Of a stretch of DNA of 64,000 nucleotides, positions 14,003-25,132 are shown piece by piece. The position numbers and the translations under genes are program-made. This DNA comes from Psoroptes ovis (Eukaryota; Arthropoda; Arachnida; Sarcoptiformes; Psoroptidae): the NCBI GenBank assembly GCA_002943765.1, contig PQWQ01000004.1, forward strand, positions 2,542,001 to 2,606,000, read 5' to 3'. The notes beneath the pieces were generated by a model. The model was given only the letters and a program-made list of their open reading frames with translations, ran no database searches and was not told the origin of the DNA. Each line of letters starts with the position of its first letter. Position 1 is the first letter of the stretch.

Positions 14003-14879
14003 AGCACAATTGACCAAAAATGATTTCCAAATATATTTTTTTTAGTCCTTTTCCTTGGAAAATTTATGGATATTGTTTAGACACAAAGACCAAAGAAAGA
14101 AATGATGTTTTGGTCTTTTGCTTGTGCCGCGTTTTTTCCTATTATTTTAAATCATGTGGTCCCTGGTAAATTTGATATATTAAACGCCAAAAATAATGAA
14201 CATGGAAGCAGCCAGCAAACAAACATGGAAAAAATGAAAATCACATAAACACATCTGGACCAAACATTTTTATTTTAGCTTATTTCTTATCTTTTAATCA
14301 TTTTTTGCTTAAGAATTTATCAAATAATACCAAAAATATTAATATCGTTATCATTTTCGTGAGAATTATTGAAAATATTCTCAAACAAAAAAATAATAAT
14401 AATGATAATAATCAATGATTTTATCATTATAATTTTCTCATTTTTTTATTCAATTTTTCATTTTTTAATAATGAAAATTGATATAAGAAAAATAATAAAA
14501 ATATTATTAATATCATCATCATTACCGTTATTTTATATTATATTAACCCAAAATGGCATATGATTTTGGTTTCTTTTTAATGAAAATTTTTTTTCTGCAG
14601 AAATTTTCATGAAATTTCTTCATTTTCTTCGTCTTAAAAGCTCATAAGAACTAAATTAGTGACATTAAATCAAGGAAAAATGAAATCATTTTTAATTTTA
14701 ATGATGAATCAAAAAACGAAAAAATGAAAAAAAGAATTAAATTCTTAAAAATCATTAAAAAATAAATGAAATAAAATTTGAAATTTGAAATTAAATGTTC
14801 AATTCAAAAGATGTTCAATACAGATGTCTGTTTGTTGTACTTGAGAATAAATATATATATTTCTGTATATGTGTATTCA

Positions 14880-14959
14880 TTCGGGTGTCCGAAAAATTCA
14901 TTTAGCTCAATCAATAGAGTTGCTCATGAAAATCGGCCAGAACTTTCCGGACAGTCTAA
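14880..14959 (-). mobile_element. 80-bp mariner-type MITE, copy 2 (inverted relative to copy 1)
   Basis: The reverse complement starts TTAGACTGTCCGGAAAGTTC and aligns along its whole length with the copy at 1769-1848, including the CATGAGCAACTCTATTGAT core. A TA follows the right end at 14960-14961, as expected for mariner-type target sites. No coding capacity. Confidence 0.75.
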
Positions 14960-15134
14960 TATATAATTTGTGAAATGAAATTTCATTTGATTTGATTTTC
15001 TTTTTTTCCTCTCATTTATTCTTAAAGCGAAAATTTTTATTTTATTTTCCTTCAAAAATAATTCTTCGAAAATTCTCCGTTATTTTCTTCATTGAAATTA
15101 AACTGTGCTGAGAATACACAAAACATTAATTCCC

Positions 15135-15159
15135 AAAAAAAAAAAAAAAAAAAAAAAAA
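15135..15159. repeat. Poly-A tract (25 A)
   Basis: Uninterrupted A run, one of several long homopolymers in the window (also 29486-29511, about 44890-44914, 51061-51081). Confidence 0.9.
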
Positions 15160-16288
15160 CGCAAACTCAATGGTTTGTTGGTCCAAATAATAATAATAAT
15201 GAAGAACAACGATTGTACTGAAAAATCGTACCAAAAACTGTATTGAAATTGACTGAAGATGCTATCCAAATAACCAACAGAAAAAAAGTATTAGAAACAG
15301 TATGAAATTTTATGAAACAGTATTGCACAGGCACACAAATACATACACATCACTAATATGAGCACAGAACATCCAGAAAATACAAGAAAACAGGCTCAAA
15401 TTGGATCTAAAATGCACACAAATACTGAAGCAAAGAATAGAAAGAAAAATTTGAACAAACTCGAAAAAAAAACTATTCCTAGATGTTTATTCAAAGACAA
15501 ATATCCGATTCTAACAATACTACATAAGTGAATGCGATTAAATTCTTCAAATTCAATTCAATTCAATACATCAGTGTGTACACAAATACAATTCATTTAT
15601 TTATTTATTCATTCATTCGTTCATTCATTCATTCATTTATTTATTGTTCAAAGAAATAGAAGCATCAAGAATTCTTTATAATTCTTTACGAATTTTTTTT
15701 TCCTTTATTTCATCATTATTCTTATTTATTATCATCAATATTATTACAAAAATGTTGTATTGCAGTCATAATATTATTGATGATAGTAATAATAACGATA
15801 ACGACGACGATCAAAATGATCATAATGTTTGAAATAAATAAATAAAAATATTTGAAATAAATAAATAAATAAATGAATGAATGAATAAATAGATATTTTT
15901 TGACCAAAACAAAACAGAAAATTAAAGATAATTTTGATGTGATTTAGGAGCTTCATCTTTATTATTATTTTGATTTTGATTATTATTATTATTATTATCG
16001 TTATCATCTCATCATTTTGATTAGATTTGATTTGAATTAATTCATTTGTTGTTGTGGTCGACACAGAATTGAATTAATATTGGGCCATTTTTTCTGGTCT
16101 CTTGTCTCACTAATGTCTAATTAAATGAACAAATGACAAAACATGAATTCAAAGCCTTATTTGATTGTGAAAAAAATTTTTTATCTGCATTGAAATTTGA
16201 AATTTTTGAAATTTCAAAAATTATTTCATTGATTTGCTGATTTCAATTTGCTCATCTTTTTTTTCTGTTTTGTTTTTGACCATTTATA

Positions 16289-19200
16289 ATGAATATTTTC
16301 AACATTATCATTCCATCATTACCATCATCATCATCATCATCATCATTTCGATCGTCATCAATTTATTATTATCAACAAAATTATAATTATCATCATGATT
16401 TAATCAAATCTATGATATTCGTGAATAAAATTTTCGTTTTCAATTTATTAATATTCATTTCAATTTCGATACAATGCTGTTCATCATTACCACATGTGGT
16501 TAAAATTGGTAAATATTTGATAAATTAACTGAATCAAAAACAAGCGAAATTCATTCATTTTTTTTAATATTAATGTCATGAATTTAGAAAAAAAATGATA
16601 AATAATGAAACATTTTAGGATGATTTGATTTTAGACTCATTTTTCTGATTGATTGATTGATGTTTATGCTACATTTTTAAGTGCAAATTCACTTTGAATT
16701 ATTAAATTTCAAAGTTTATAATTTTTAATTTGATAAATTGAGCAGTTTTTTAAATTGAAAAGTTTTCCAATTTAATTTTAATTTTTTTTTTCATTTTCTT
16801 GGTACATAAACTTTGCCGAATAATGATTACAATGAATACAATCTCACAAAAATTCATGTCAATCAATATTAAATTTGATTTTGATTTTTCTTTTCGCTTG
16901 TCTAATTTCAATCATAATACATAGGTGGTCTATTTGAAAATGGTGATGAAGCAGTTGAATTAGCATTTCGTGATGCTATCGATCGAATAAATGATGAATC
17001 AATATTGCCAAATACTAGATTTGAAGCAGTCATTGAAAAATTGGAACGTTGTGATAGTTTTCAAGCATCAAAACGAGGTATACTATTCTCATCATTATAT
17101 TTTGATCATTTATTTTTATTTTGTTTTTCATTTTTTGCGTGAAATTATATTTTGTTTCAAATTTTTTTTTTATTTGAATAATTCATAACAAAACCTGTGA
17201 TGTTTTTGCGTGTGTCTGCTCAAGAATTCCATGAAACATAACAAAATTTCCAATTCAAATTCATTTTTTATTCATTTATTCTTATTATTTCATTTCCATA
17301 TATTACATACAATGTGTTGTGAGGTGAACCTTATTGGGTCGAAATAGATTGTTAGGTGCCAATAGCCACCTCATATATAAACGGTGTACACTCCAGCCAT
17401 CTAGTCATTGTTCACTATGATCTCGTACATGCAACATGGTAGCAGAGCGTTACCCGCGGCAAATTGAAGATCTTTGAAATAGTGAATTTTTCGGTTAATT
17501 TTTCTGTGTGGTTATTTAACCGGTATTCTGTGTGATAATGTGCTTGATAATCTGTGTGATTATCTGTTTAATTTTCTGTGTGGTTGTTTGTGCCATTTTG
17601 TGGCATTTTAATAAAAATCAAAAATCCAACGGTCGAATTTTGGACCATCCGATTATTCAATTGAATAACATGTCATCAATTATCAATGTGGTCAAATTCA
17701 CCGGTTCGAATTATAAGCAGTGGAAACAACAATTCGAGATTTGGCTACTGCTGCAAGGTATTGACAAGCAGTATTTGGAAATATCAACGGTTTTTGGTCT
17801 GTCAGAGAACATCAAGACAGAATTAAGAAAATTGACCGGTGCATTATTGTCCACGATAGCACCGAGGTTGCTAATTTTATTCAAAGATAGTGAACTGCCA
17901 TCAGAAATCTGGAATAAATTACGCAACAGTTATGATCGCCACCACAAATATCGAGGTGCTGGAATTCTGTACAAATTGGTCAATCTCCGAATGAAGACAA
18001 ACGAAAATATCCTGGATTACATCGCCAACTATGAAAGTATTTTGGCTGAAGTACGTGAATCCGGTGAATTGATTTCGGATGATTATGCCATATTCAGACT
18101 ATTGAATTCCTTGACATCTGAATATGATGATTTAAGAAATGAATTCCTCATCTCGAACGATAATGGAATACCAACGTTCGACGACATCAGATATAAAGTA
18201 CAACGAATTTGTGATAATCCAGTCGTTGTAAATAATCAATTGATTAATCATGGCTTCGCAACGGTCAAACGAGATGGCCAACGGTTTAATCGAAGGCAAC
18301 GAATATGCTACAATTGTCGTTTGCCCAATCATATTGCTCGAAATTGTCCAACGGCCGTTGTTCAAAATAATTGGCGCCAGTCTGGCATTCAAAATTTCAA
18401 CGGTTTTATTGCGCAGCATGAGGAAAATGAAAATATTGAACAGGCTTGCGCATTCTCAGTATCGGCCAATGATAATTCAGCTAAATGCCATACTTATGAA
18501 AATTTGAATTTGAAGAAAAAGAGAAATTTGAATGCAACGATTATGACAACGAACGATCAACAATGCCTAGTAAAATCAATTGGCGATTATGATCGAACGA
18601 ATGAAATTGGGAACATTGTAGATGCCTCGAATGATATTCCGAGTGCAGTAGTAACAACGAACGCCTCGAATGAATTACCGAGAGCGATAACAACAAATAA
18701 TGATAATGATATTGCCTGTGCAGTGAATGGCACAGATGTTACAACGAACAACCGGATTGGACAATCAACGCATCGCAATGGATGGACACCGATCGAAGAC
18801 CCAGAGTTGAAGTGCTTGATCCAGAGGGGTGTGCATGTGGTGGTGGATCAAGCACCGAAGAAATCCGTTCCGGTCGAATCGGTCCCACGCAGGAGAACTG
18901 ATGGAAGGAATATACCCATCATGCGTGGTGATGTGTTCAAGAGACCGCGATGTCAAGATTCCGATGGAAGGATTATTCCCATCGTGCATAATAGTGGTCG
19001 TATGGTCTTGGTTTCGGATTTGATCGAAGATTATGATTGGATGTCCAGCAGAACGTCAAGATTGGAGCGATTGCTCAATAGTTTGGTAAAGCGGCGGAGT
19101 AAATTAGCGCCGAGATAATCTGCTGGAGTGTACTCGTTTAGAGGGGTGTGTTGTGAGGTGAACCTTATTGGGTCGAAATAGATTGTTAGGTGCCAATAGC

Positions 19201-22200
19201 CACCTCATATATAAACGGTGTACACTCCAGCCATCTAGTCATTGTTCACTATGATCTCGTACATGCAACACAATGAATTTTAAATTTTATTTAAATTTTA
19301 CAAAATTTTTATTTTCTCACATTCTCTCAAAATTTTTTCTGGAAATAAAAAATAAATGAACAAATGAATAAATAAATAGTATGCAGTCTATTACATGATG
19401 GTGTTGCAACAGTATTTGGACCACAATCAATTGAAACTAGTGCACACGTTCAATCTACATGTGATGCATTACACGTTCCACATATGGAAATGCGTTGGGA
19501 TTTTAAATTTGATCCACCATCAAATCATTCCGTAAATTTATTTCCACATCCATTAGCGCTTGGTAATGCGTTTAAAGATTTGATCAAATTAAAAAATTGG
19601 AAAAGTTTCGCCATTTTATATGAAGAAAATGAAGGTAAAACAAATAATGATAGAAAAATATAGTTATACAAAACATACATTTAGCATTTGAAATAATCAT
19701 TTTATTTTGGTTTATTTTACTTTTTTTTCTTTCTCTTAAAATCTTGATAACGAAAAAAAAATTCTGTTAAATCATTCGTAACAATCATTAAATAGCATTA
19801 GTACGAATGCAAGAAATTCTTAAAGATCCATCATTAAGAGAAAAACGTATCGTTGTTAGACAATTTCCATTAGGTACCGGTGAATATCGTACAACATTCA
19901 AAGAATTACATAAATTAGCAATAAAAAATATAATCGTCGATGTACCTCAGGAACATATTTATAATGTATTGAAACATGCTCAACAAGTTGATATGTTATC
20001 CGATTATCATAATTATTTTTTTACATCATTAGATTTACATACAGTCGATTTAGAAGAATTTCAATATGTTGGCGCTAATATTTCTGCATTTAGTTTAGTT
20101 AATTTAAATTCAAAAGAATTCATACAAATATTAAATAAACTACAACGAAATAATTTCAATAATAATAATAAAAATGATAATAATAATAATCTAAGATATA
20201 ATTGGAATGATAATACCAATAATAATATTGAAGATAATTCATTTGATACTATCATTAAAATGGTATGTTTTTTTCATGATTTGAATGTTAATCCTGTATT
20301 TTATCTAATGTTTTAAATCAATAAATTTGATTGAAAATCTTTTCAAATCTCATTTAATCGTATTTTTTTTGCATTTACTTTTGGCAACATTTTAGGTATC
20401 ATTACACAATTTTACCGTAAGTTTTTCATTTCACGATTTTTTCCATTCATTTTCTATGAATATTATCATCAAAAATGATGAAAGATATGATTTTGCACCA
20501 ATAAAAACTGAAAAATGATGAAAAAGATTCATTTTATTGTTCATCTTTTTTTTTGTTTTATTTTATTTCGTTTCATTTCAAATCACACATTTGATTATAT
20601 TGAAACAAACAAATGTGTGAACAATAAATTTATTATTTTTGAATAAAATTTATTATCATTTGTTCATTTGTTTATTCATTCATTATTTCATATGAATAAT
20701 AATAATAATGATGATGAAAAATAGCAAACAAATGAATATTAAAACAATGAATTTGAAAAATTTACATAATTTTTTAAATTTCATTTTGATTTAATTTATT
20801 TTTATTCAATTTTTTTTAATGATGAAAAATGAATATATTCATAATTTGTGTTTGTCCAATGTTTGCTCATGATTTTGTGCTATTTCACTCATATATCTAA
20901 TATGTGTGCGTATTCCAAACAAACATGACGAATTTGATATTTTTCATCATTTTTCATTTTCATTTCATTTTTTTTTATTATAATTTATAATTTTTCATTT
21001 CTAAAATTTTACTTTCAATTTTTTTTTTCATTTCAATTTTCCATTTATTGTTACATCGTACAGACTGAAACAGCATTAGTATATGATGCTGTACGATTAT
21101 TTGCACAAACATTATATGAAATTGATAGAAATGATGCCAATAATAATAATAATAATCAAAATAATCAAAAAATGCGACAAAAATTTCAACAACAAGATGA
21201 TGTTAGCTGTGAAAAAGAAAAACCATGGAGATTTGGTTCAACAATATCGAATTATATGAGAAATGTTTGTATACATTTTTTTTTATTATTATTTTGAATT
21301 TGCAATGAATATATTCGTTATTATTCATTTATTTATTCAATTGAATTTTCCAATTTATTTTATTTCACAATTTTTTTTTATTGTAATCAAATGAAGAATA
21401 GGAAAATTTTATTTTGAATTTTCATATTTCATTATTTTTTTTTATTCCATTTGTCCATTTTTATTTATTTTTCATATTTTTTTTCGATTTATATTAGTCA
21501 TAATTTTACATTTATATTCGCTTTTTTGTTTTCATTTCAGATTGAAATAAATGGTCTCACTGGTCCGATTAGATTCGATGAAACTGGTTCGAGGATCAAT
21601 TTTAAATTATTATTACTTGAATTGACCCGTGAAGGATTGAAACATGTAATAAATATTTTATTATGATCATTAATATTTTATGATATTATTATTTATTATA
21701 TTATCATTATCATTATTTTTGTTTCATTTGTTCTATGAGAAAAAAAAGTTTATAATTTCAGTTTATTTTTATGTTTTATTTTTTCATAATTGATTTATGA
21801 AAATTTATTGATTGATGAACATTTTAAATAATTTTGACCATCGTATTTGACTATTACAATTATTTTTCTTGTATTTTTTGACAATTTTGTAATTTTTTTT
21901 CTTTTATTTTTTCTCTTCTCTTGTCCCTCGTTTAGTTTGGTGATTGGACACCAAATAATAAAGTTACATTTATGAGTAATTATACAAAAGCAATGACTGA
22001 AATATATCGTGATACATTGAAAAATAAAACATTAACAGTAGTGACCATATTAGGTGAACCTTATTGTATGGAAGCTGAAGATGATAATCGTACCGGTAAT
22101 GATCGTTTTGAAGGTTATTGTGTTGATCTTATAAAAGAAATTGCTCAAATACTTGAATTTAAATATATAATTAAAGTTGTTGAAGATGGTGTTTATGGTA

Positions 22201-23697
22201 AACGTAATGAACGTGGTGAATGGAATGGTATGATTAAAGAATTAATTGAAGGTGTAAGTTGAAGTTTTTCATGCGTTTATTAATTTATTTATTTGTTTTG
22301 TGTTCTTGAAAACAATGATTTCATTTTAATTTATGAATTCAACTATTTTTTTTTCAGAAAGCGGACATTGCTGTCGCTGATTTAACTATAACATATGAAC
22401 GTGAAGCAGCCGTAGATTTTACAATGCCTTTCATGAGCTTAGGAATCGGTATTTTATATAAACGTCATAAAAAAGATCCACCGAAATTATTTTCATTCAT
22501 GTCACCATTAGCTATGGATGTTTGGGTTTATTTGATCACATCGTTTTTAGGTGTAACACTATTTTTATTTTTTGTTGCACGTTTTTCACCATATGAATGG
22601 GTTAATCCACATCCATGCGTAAAAGAACCACATGAATTGAAGAATAATTTTTCAATGAAAAATACATTATGGTTTACGATTGGTTGTTTGATGCAACAAG
22701 GTTGCGATATAATGCCACGTTCATTATCAACAAGAGTATTAGCAGCTAGTTGGTGGTTTTTCATATTGATTCTCGTATCATCATATACTGCTAATTTGGC
22801 TGCTTTTCTCACTGTAGAACGTATGGTTAATCCTATTGAATCAGCTGAAGATTTATCAAAACAAACAAAAATTCCATATGGCTGCCTTAAATCAGGCTCG
22901 ACTGAAGCATTTTTTCGTAATTCAAATTTTTCAACATATGCACGTATGTGGTCATTCATGGAATCATATCGACCGAGTGTATTTGTTGAATCAAATAAAA
23001 AAGGTGTTGATCGTGTTGAAAAAGGTGATTATGCATATTTAATGGAATCAACATCGATCGAATATATTGTCGAAAGAAAATGTGATCTTTATCAAGTTGG
23101 TTCATTACTTGATTCAAAAGGTTATGGCATTGCGACGCCACCTGATTCACAATATCGTTCAATTATATCCGATGCAATACTTAAACTACAAGAAGAGGGT
23201 AAATTGCATATGCTGAAAAATCGTTGGTGGTCAGGTAAAGGACGTTGTGGCTCGAAAAAAGAAACACAAAAAGTATCAGTATCAGCATCGGAATTAGGTT
23301 TAGCCAATGTTGGCGGTGTATTTGTTGTATTAGCTGCCGGTTCAATTATTGCAATAATTATTTGTATTGGTGAATTTATATGGAAAATGGAAAATATTCC
23401 ACGTTCAGAGAGAGTATGTATTTTGATTCATTTAATATATTTTCAATACAATTAAGTTCACTCATCAACTTTTTTTAATTTCAATTCTAAAAAATTAAGG
23501 AGCATATTTGTATTGAATTATTACGTGAAATCAAATATGTCATTTGTTGTTACGGTAATACAAGACCAATACGAAAAGTAAGCGATCTAAATCCAGCAAG
23601 AAATTTAATTATACAAGCTGGCAATGGTTTACCATTTATGTCGATGAATAATTATCAAGAAATGAATGCAAACAATAATCATCATAATTATAATTGA
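16289..23697 (+). CDS. Kainate-type ionotropic glutamate receptor subunit
   Basis: Ten coding exons: 16289-16508, 16925-17077, 19380-19634, 19796-20262, 20396-20416, 21064-21264, 21541-21645, 21936-22253, 22358-23413, 23500-23697. All phases match, giving 997 residues. A start at 16412 (Met42) would give a cleaner signal peptide and about 956 residues; the Ser-rich leader before it is doubtful. The layout is amino-terminal domain, ligand-binding S1 (from about 475), pore and TM1-TM4, then a short cytoplasmic tail. Visible marks are DLTITYERE with glutamate-binding Arg595, SYTANLAAF (722-730), an unedited Gln at the Q/R site (Gln693 in LMQQGCD, codon CAA), LMEST, and the GYG and WW motifs of S2. 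The sequence is closest to arthropod and vertebrate kainate receptors. It should form a glutamate-gated cation channel at synapses. Oddities are a 21-nt exon, Asn-rich insertions in the amino-terminal domain and an LTR element in intron 2. Confidence 0.95.
17310..17314. other. Target-site duplication, left (CAATG)
   Basis: CAATG directly precedes the 5' LTR and recurs directly after the 3' LTR at 19271-19275. A 5-bp duplication is standard for copia and gypsy integration. Confidence 0.9.
17315..17436 (+). repeat. 5' LTR of the copia-type element (122 bp)
   Basis: Starts TGTTGTGAGG and ends TGCAACA, so it is bounded by the inverted pair TGTTG/CAACA. A TATATAA box (17374-17380) can serve as the promoter. 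TGAGGTG (17320-17326) and CACCTCA (17367-17373) are complementary. No difference from the 3' copy was seen. Confidence 0.93.
17437..17448 (+). promoter_or_regulatory. Primer-binding site (initiator tRNA-Met 3' end)
   Basis: TGGTAGCAGAGC starts immediately after the 5' LTR and is complementary to the CCA-bearing 3' end of animal initiator tRNA-Met (…GCTCTGCTA-CCA), as I recall that tRNA. This is the usual primer class for copia elements. Confidence 0.8.
17670..19118 (+). CDS. Copia-type Gag protein of the LTR element
   Basis: The frame is open from 17532, but the first 46 codons lie in a repetitive leader (CTGTGTG units) and give a Cys/Ile/Val-rich stretch. The Met at 17670 starts directly before the conserved copia Gag N-terminus (FTGSNYKQW, then the UBN2-like region with IWNKLRNSYD), giving 482 residues. 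A CCHC zinc knuckle CYNCRLPNHIARNC lies in the middle. The remainder is low-conservation and includes imperfect repeats (TTNASNE-like units and two DGRxIPI units). I see no protease DTG/DSG motif, integrase or reverse transcriptase. The protein would form the particle that packages the element RNA. The frame is intact to the TAA at 19116. Confidence 0.88.
   Translation: MSSIINVVKFTGSNYKQWKQQFEIWLLLQGIDKQYLEISTVFGLSENIKTELRKLTGALLSTIAPRLLILFKDSELPSEIWNKLRNSYDRHHKYRGAGILYKLVNLRMKTNENILDYIANYESILAEVRESGELISDDYAIFRLLNSLTSEYDDLRNEFLISNDNGIPTFDDIRYKVQRICDNPVVVNNQLINHGFATVKRDGQRFNRRQRICYNCRLPNHIARNCPTAVVQNNWRQSGIQNFNGFIAQHEENENIEQACAFSVSANDNSAKCHTYENLNLKKKRNLNATIMTTNDQQCLVKSIGDYDRTNEIGNIVDASNDIPSAVVTTNASNELPRAITTNNDNDIACAVNGTDVTTNNRIGQSTHRNGWTPIEDPELKCLIQRGVHVVVDQAPKKSVPVESVPRRRTDGRNIPIMRGDVFKRPRCQDSDGRIIPIVHNSGRMVLVSDLIEDYDWMSSRTSRLERLLNSLVKRRSKLAPR
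19141..19148 (+). promoter_or_regulatory. Putative polypurine tract before the 3' LTR
   Basis: GAGGGGTG directly abuts the 3' LTR (AGAGGGG core), the expected place for the plus-strand primer. Confidence 0.65.
19149..19270 (+). repeat. 3' LTR of the copia-type element (122 bp)
   Basis: Same length as, and by eye the same sequence as, 17315-17436. It is followed by the CAATG duplication at 19271-19275. Confidence 0.93.
19271..19275. other. Target-site duplication, right (CAATG)
   Basis: Matches 17310-17314. Confidence 0.9.
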
Positions 23698-24265
23698 CCA
23701 TCAATTATAATGGTAATTTCAACTAACTAAACACTCATACACAAACACACAACACACTCATACAGTCATTCATCAAGTGTAATTTCAATTTAGTATTTTT
23801 TACTAAATTTTCGAAAAATTTAGTCATTTTAGAAGCTCTTGCTTCAATTAGTTTTCTTTTTTAAATTTTAATTTCATTCAATTTTTAAATGACTCAATTT
23901 CATATTTCATATTCATTCAAAAATGATAATTTTTGAATTATGTATTTGAAATTAAATTTCGATGTTCTTTATTTCTTCTTTTTTTTTTGGCTAATTTACA
24001 TTTTAATTAATTAATCACTGCTTAATTGTAATTAAAATAAATAAAATTGCAATTTTTATTTGATTCTCTTTGCTTAATTCAATAACAAAGATTAAAGATT
24101 TAATAAGATTTCATGCTTGCATTTAGTGCTTAAACTACCATAACAACTAAATAAATGAATGAATGAATAATTAAAAATTTGAATTCAAATTAATGACATT
24201 TGTTTTGTTCAAGTCAAATTATTAATGATAATTATTAGATTTTGCATTGTTATTTTTTCTTTGAA
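23698..24265. other. Convergent intergenic region (glutamate receptor / secreted polyampholyte)
   Basis: Holds both 3' UTRs. AATAAA signals on the + strand near 24036-24045 could end the receptor transcript. No gene seen. Confidence 0.5.
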
Positions 24266-25132
24266 TTAATATTTGAAGAATTTATATGTTGCAATGAATC
24301 CTAAAACAACTGGTATTGAATTGGTGATTAATTGATTGACGTTTGTTTCAGATTTCATAGTTGTAAACATGGAATTTCGACGATAATCAATATTGTTTCG
24401 ACGATCTTCATTGTTAGTATCAATTCTTAAGCGATTATTAAATGAATCGCATCGTTCGTCCTCTTGAATTCGTCGATCATTGAATCGTTCATTCATTTCT
24501 CGACGATTATCATCTGATTCATAACGTATTCGTTCACGACGTTCATCAACTCGCTCAAATGTTCGTTCATTGTCGAATCGTTCACGTCGTTGTTCATCAT
24601 TATCATCGATTCGATATCGTCGTTGATCGTTACGTTCGAAGCGTTCATAGCGATCAAAGCGTTCATCTTCGTCATATCTGTTAGAACGTTCTAAGCGTTC
24701 ATCGAAACGATCAGCAATACGTTCACGACGTTCAGCGTCATCATATCGATCTAAACGCTCATCAAATCTGCGATCATCTGAACGCTCATAGCGTTCATAT
24801 TCATCAAAACGTTCTCGTTGGCGTTGATTATCGATACGATCGAAACGTTCATCTATGCGTTGATTATCGATACGATTGAAAAAATCTTCATCATTTATTT
24901 GTCGTTCATCAATTGACCATTCATCGATACGTTTTTCATTATTGCGATAATCAATTCGCTGTCGTTGCTGATCATTAAAGGGCTCAAGTAACAAAATGTC
25001 ACTTGTTGAAAATAAAAAATTCAAGCACAAAATAAAAACAATTGAAAAAACCTGTGAATAAATAAATTAAAAATGTGTATTAAGTTTGCCTACAATCAAC
25101 AATCTATTATATACCTTATTAATATTCTTCAT
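24266..25132 (-). CDS. Secreted or membrane-tethered Arg/Asp/Glu-rich polyampholyte protein, unknown function
   Basis: Exon 1 (25132-25115) holds six codons and joins through a 63-bp GT-AG intron to exon 2 (25051-24266), giving 267 residues. The join creates a textbook signal peptide (MKNINKVFSIVFILCLNFLF), which strongly supports the two-exon model. The Met at 25030 inside exon 2 would truncate it. Residues from about 40 to 225 are almost entirely Arg, Asp, Glu, Asn, Gln, Ile, Phe and Tyr in loose repeats around ERFD, ERYE and RIDNQR. Charges alternate rather than segregate. The C-terminus has a hydrophobic stretch (NSIPVVLGFIATYKFF) that could anchor it or act as a GPI-type tail signal. I do not recognise the family. 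Possible roles are an extracellular coat, a secreted matrix or a mineral- or water-binding protein; none is shown. Confidence 0.78.

Larger units (their letters stand above)
9999..16288. other. Gene-free AT-rich stretch with microsatellites and one MITE
   Basis: No gene can be supported. It contains the AAT repeat at 11036-11074, a poly-T tract near 12502-12519, the CA repeat at 13979-14002, the MITE at 14880-14959 and a 25-A tract at 15135-15159. Open frames in it are rich in Ile, Asn, Tyr or His from simple repeats. Confidence 0.6.
17315..19270 (+). mobile_element. Gag-only copia-type LTR retrotransposon (non-autonomous, TR-GAG-like), 1956 bp
   Basis: Direct 122-bp LTRs, a primer-binding site, a single gag reading frame and a purine-rich tract are all present and flanked by a CAATG duplication. 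The element is in intron 2 of the glutamate receptor gene, in sense orientation. Without it the intron would be about 340 bp. No integrase, reverse transcriptase or RNase H is encoded, so movement must have used enzymes from a relative. The interior is visibly richer in G and C than the host intron, and the LTRs appear identical, both signs of a recent arrival. Confidence 0.93.

Noticed and set aside
18132..18989. Minus-strand open frames within the copia-type gag
   Set aside because: Shadows of the real Gag frame; the sense strand shows a zinc knuckle and a copia Gag motif.
17310..19275. Interpreting the 528-codon frame as a host gene
   Set aside because: It is bounded by LTRs, primer site, purine tract and target duplications, so it is an element Gag.
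22528..23307. Open frames on the minus strand opposite the glutamate receptor pore exon (for example 22528-22959)
   Set aside because: They are antisense shadows of a conserved exon, with no domain or splice context of their own.
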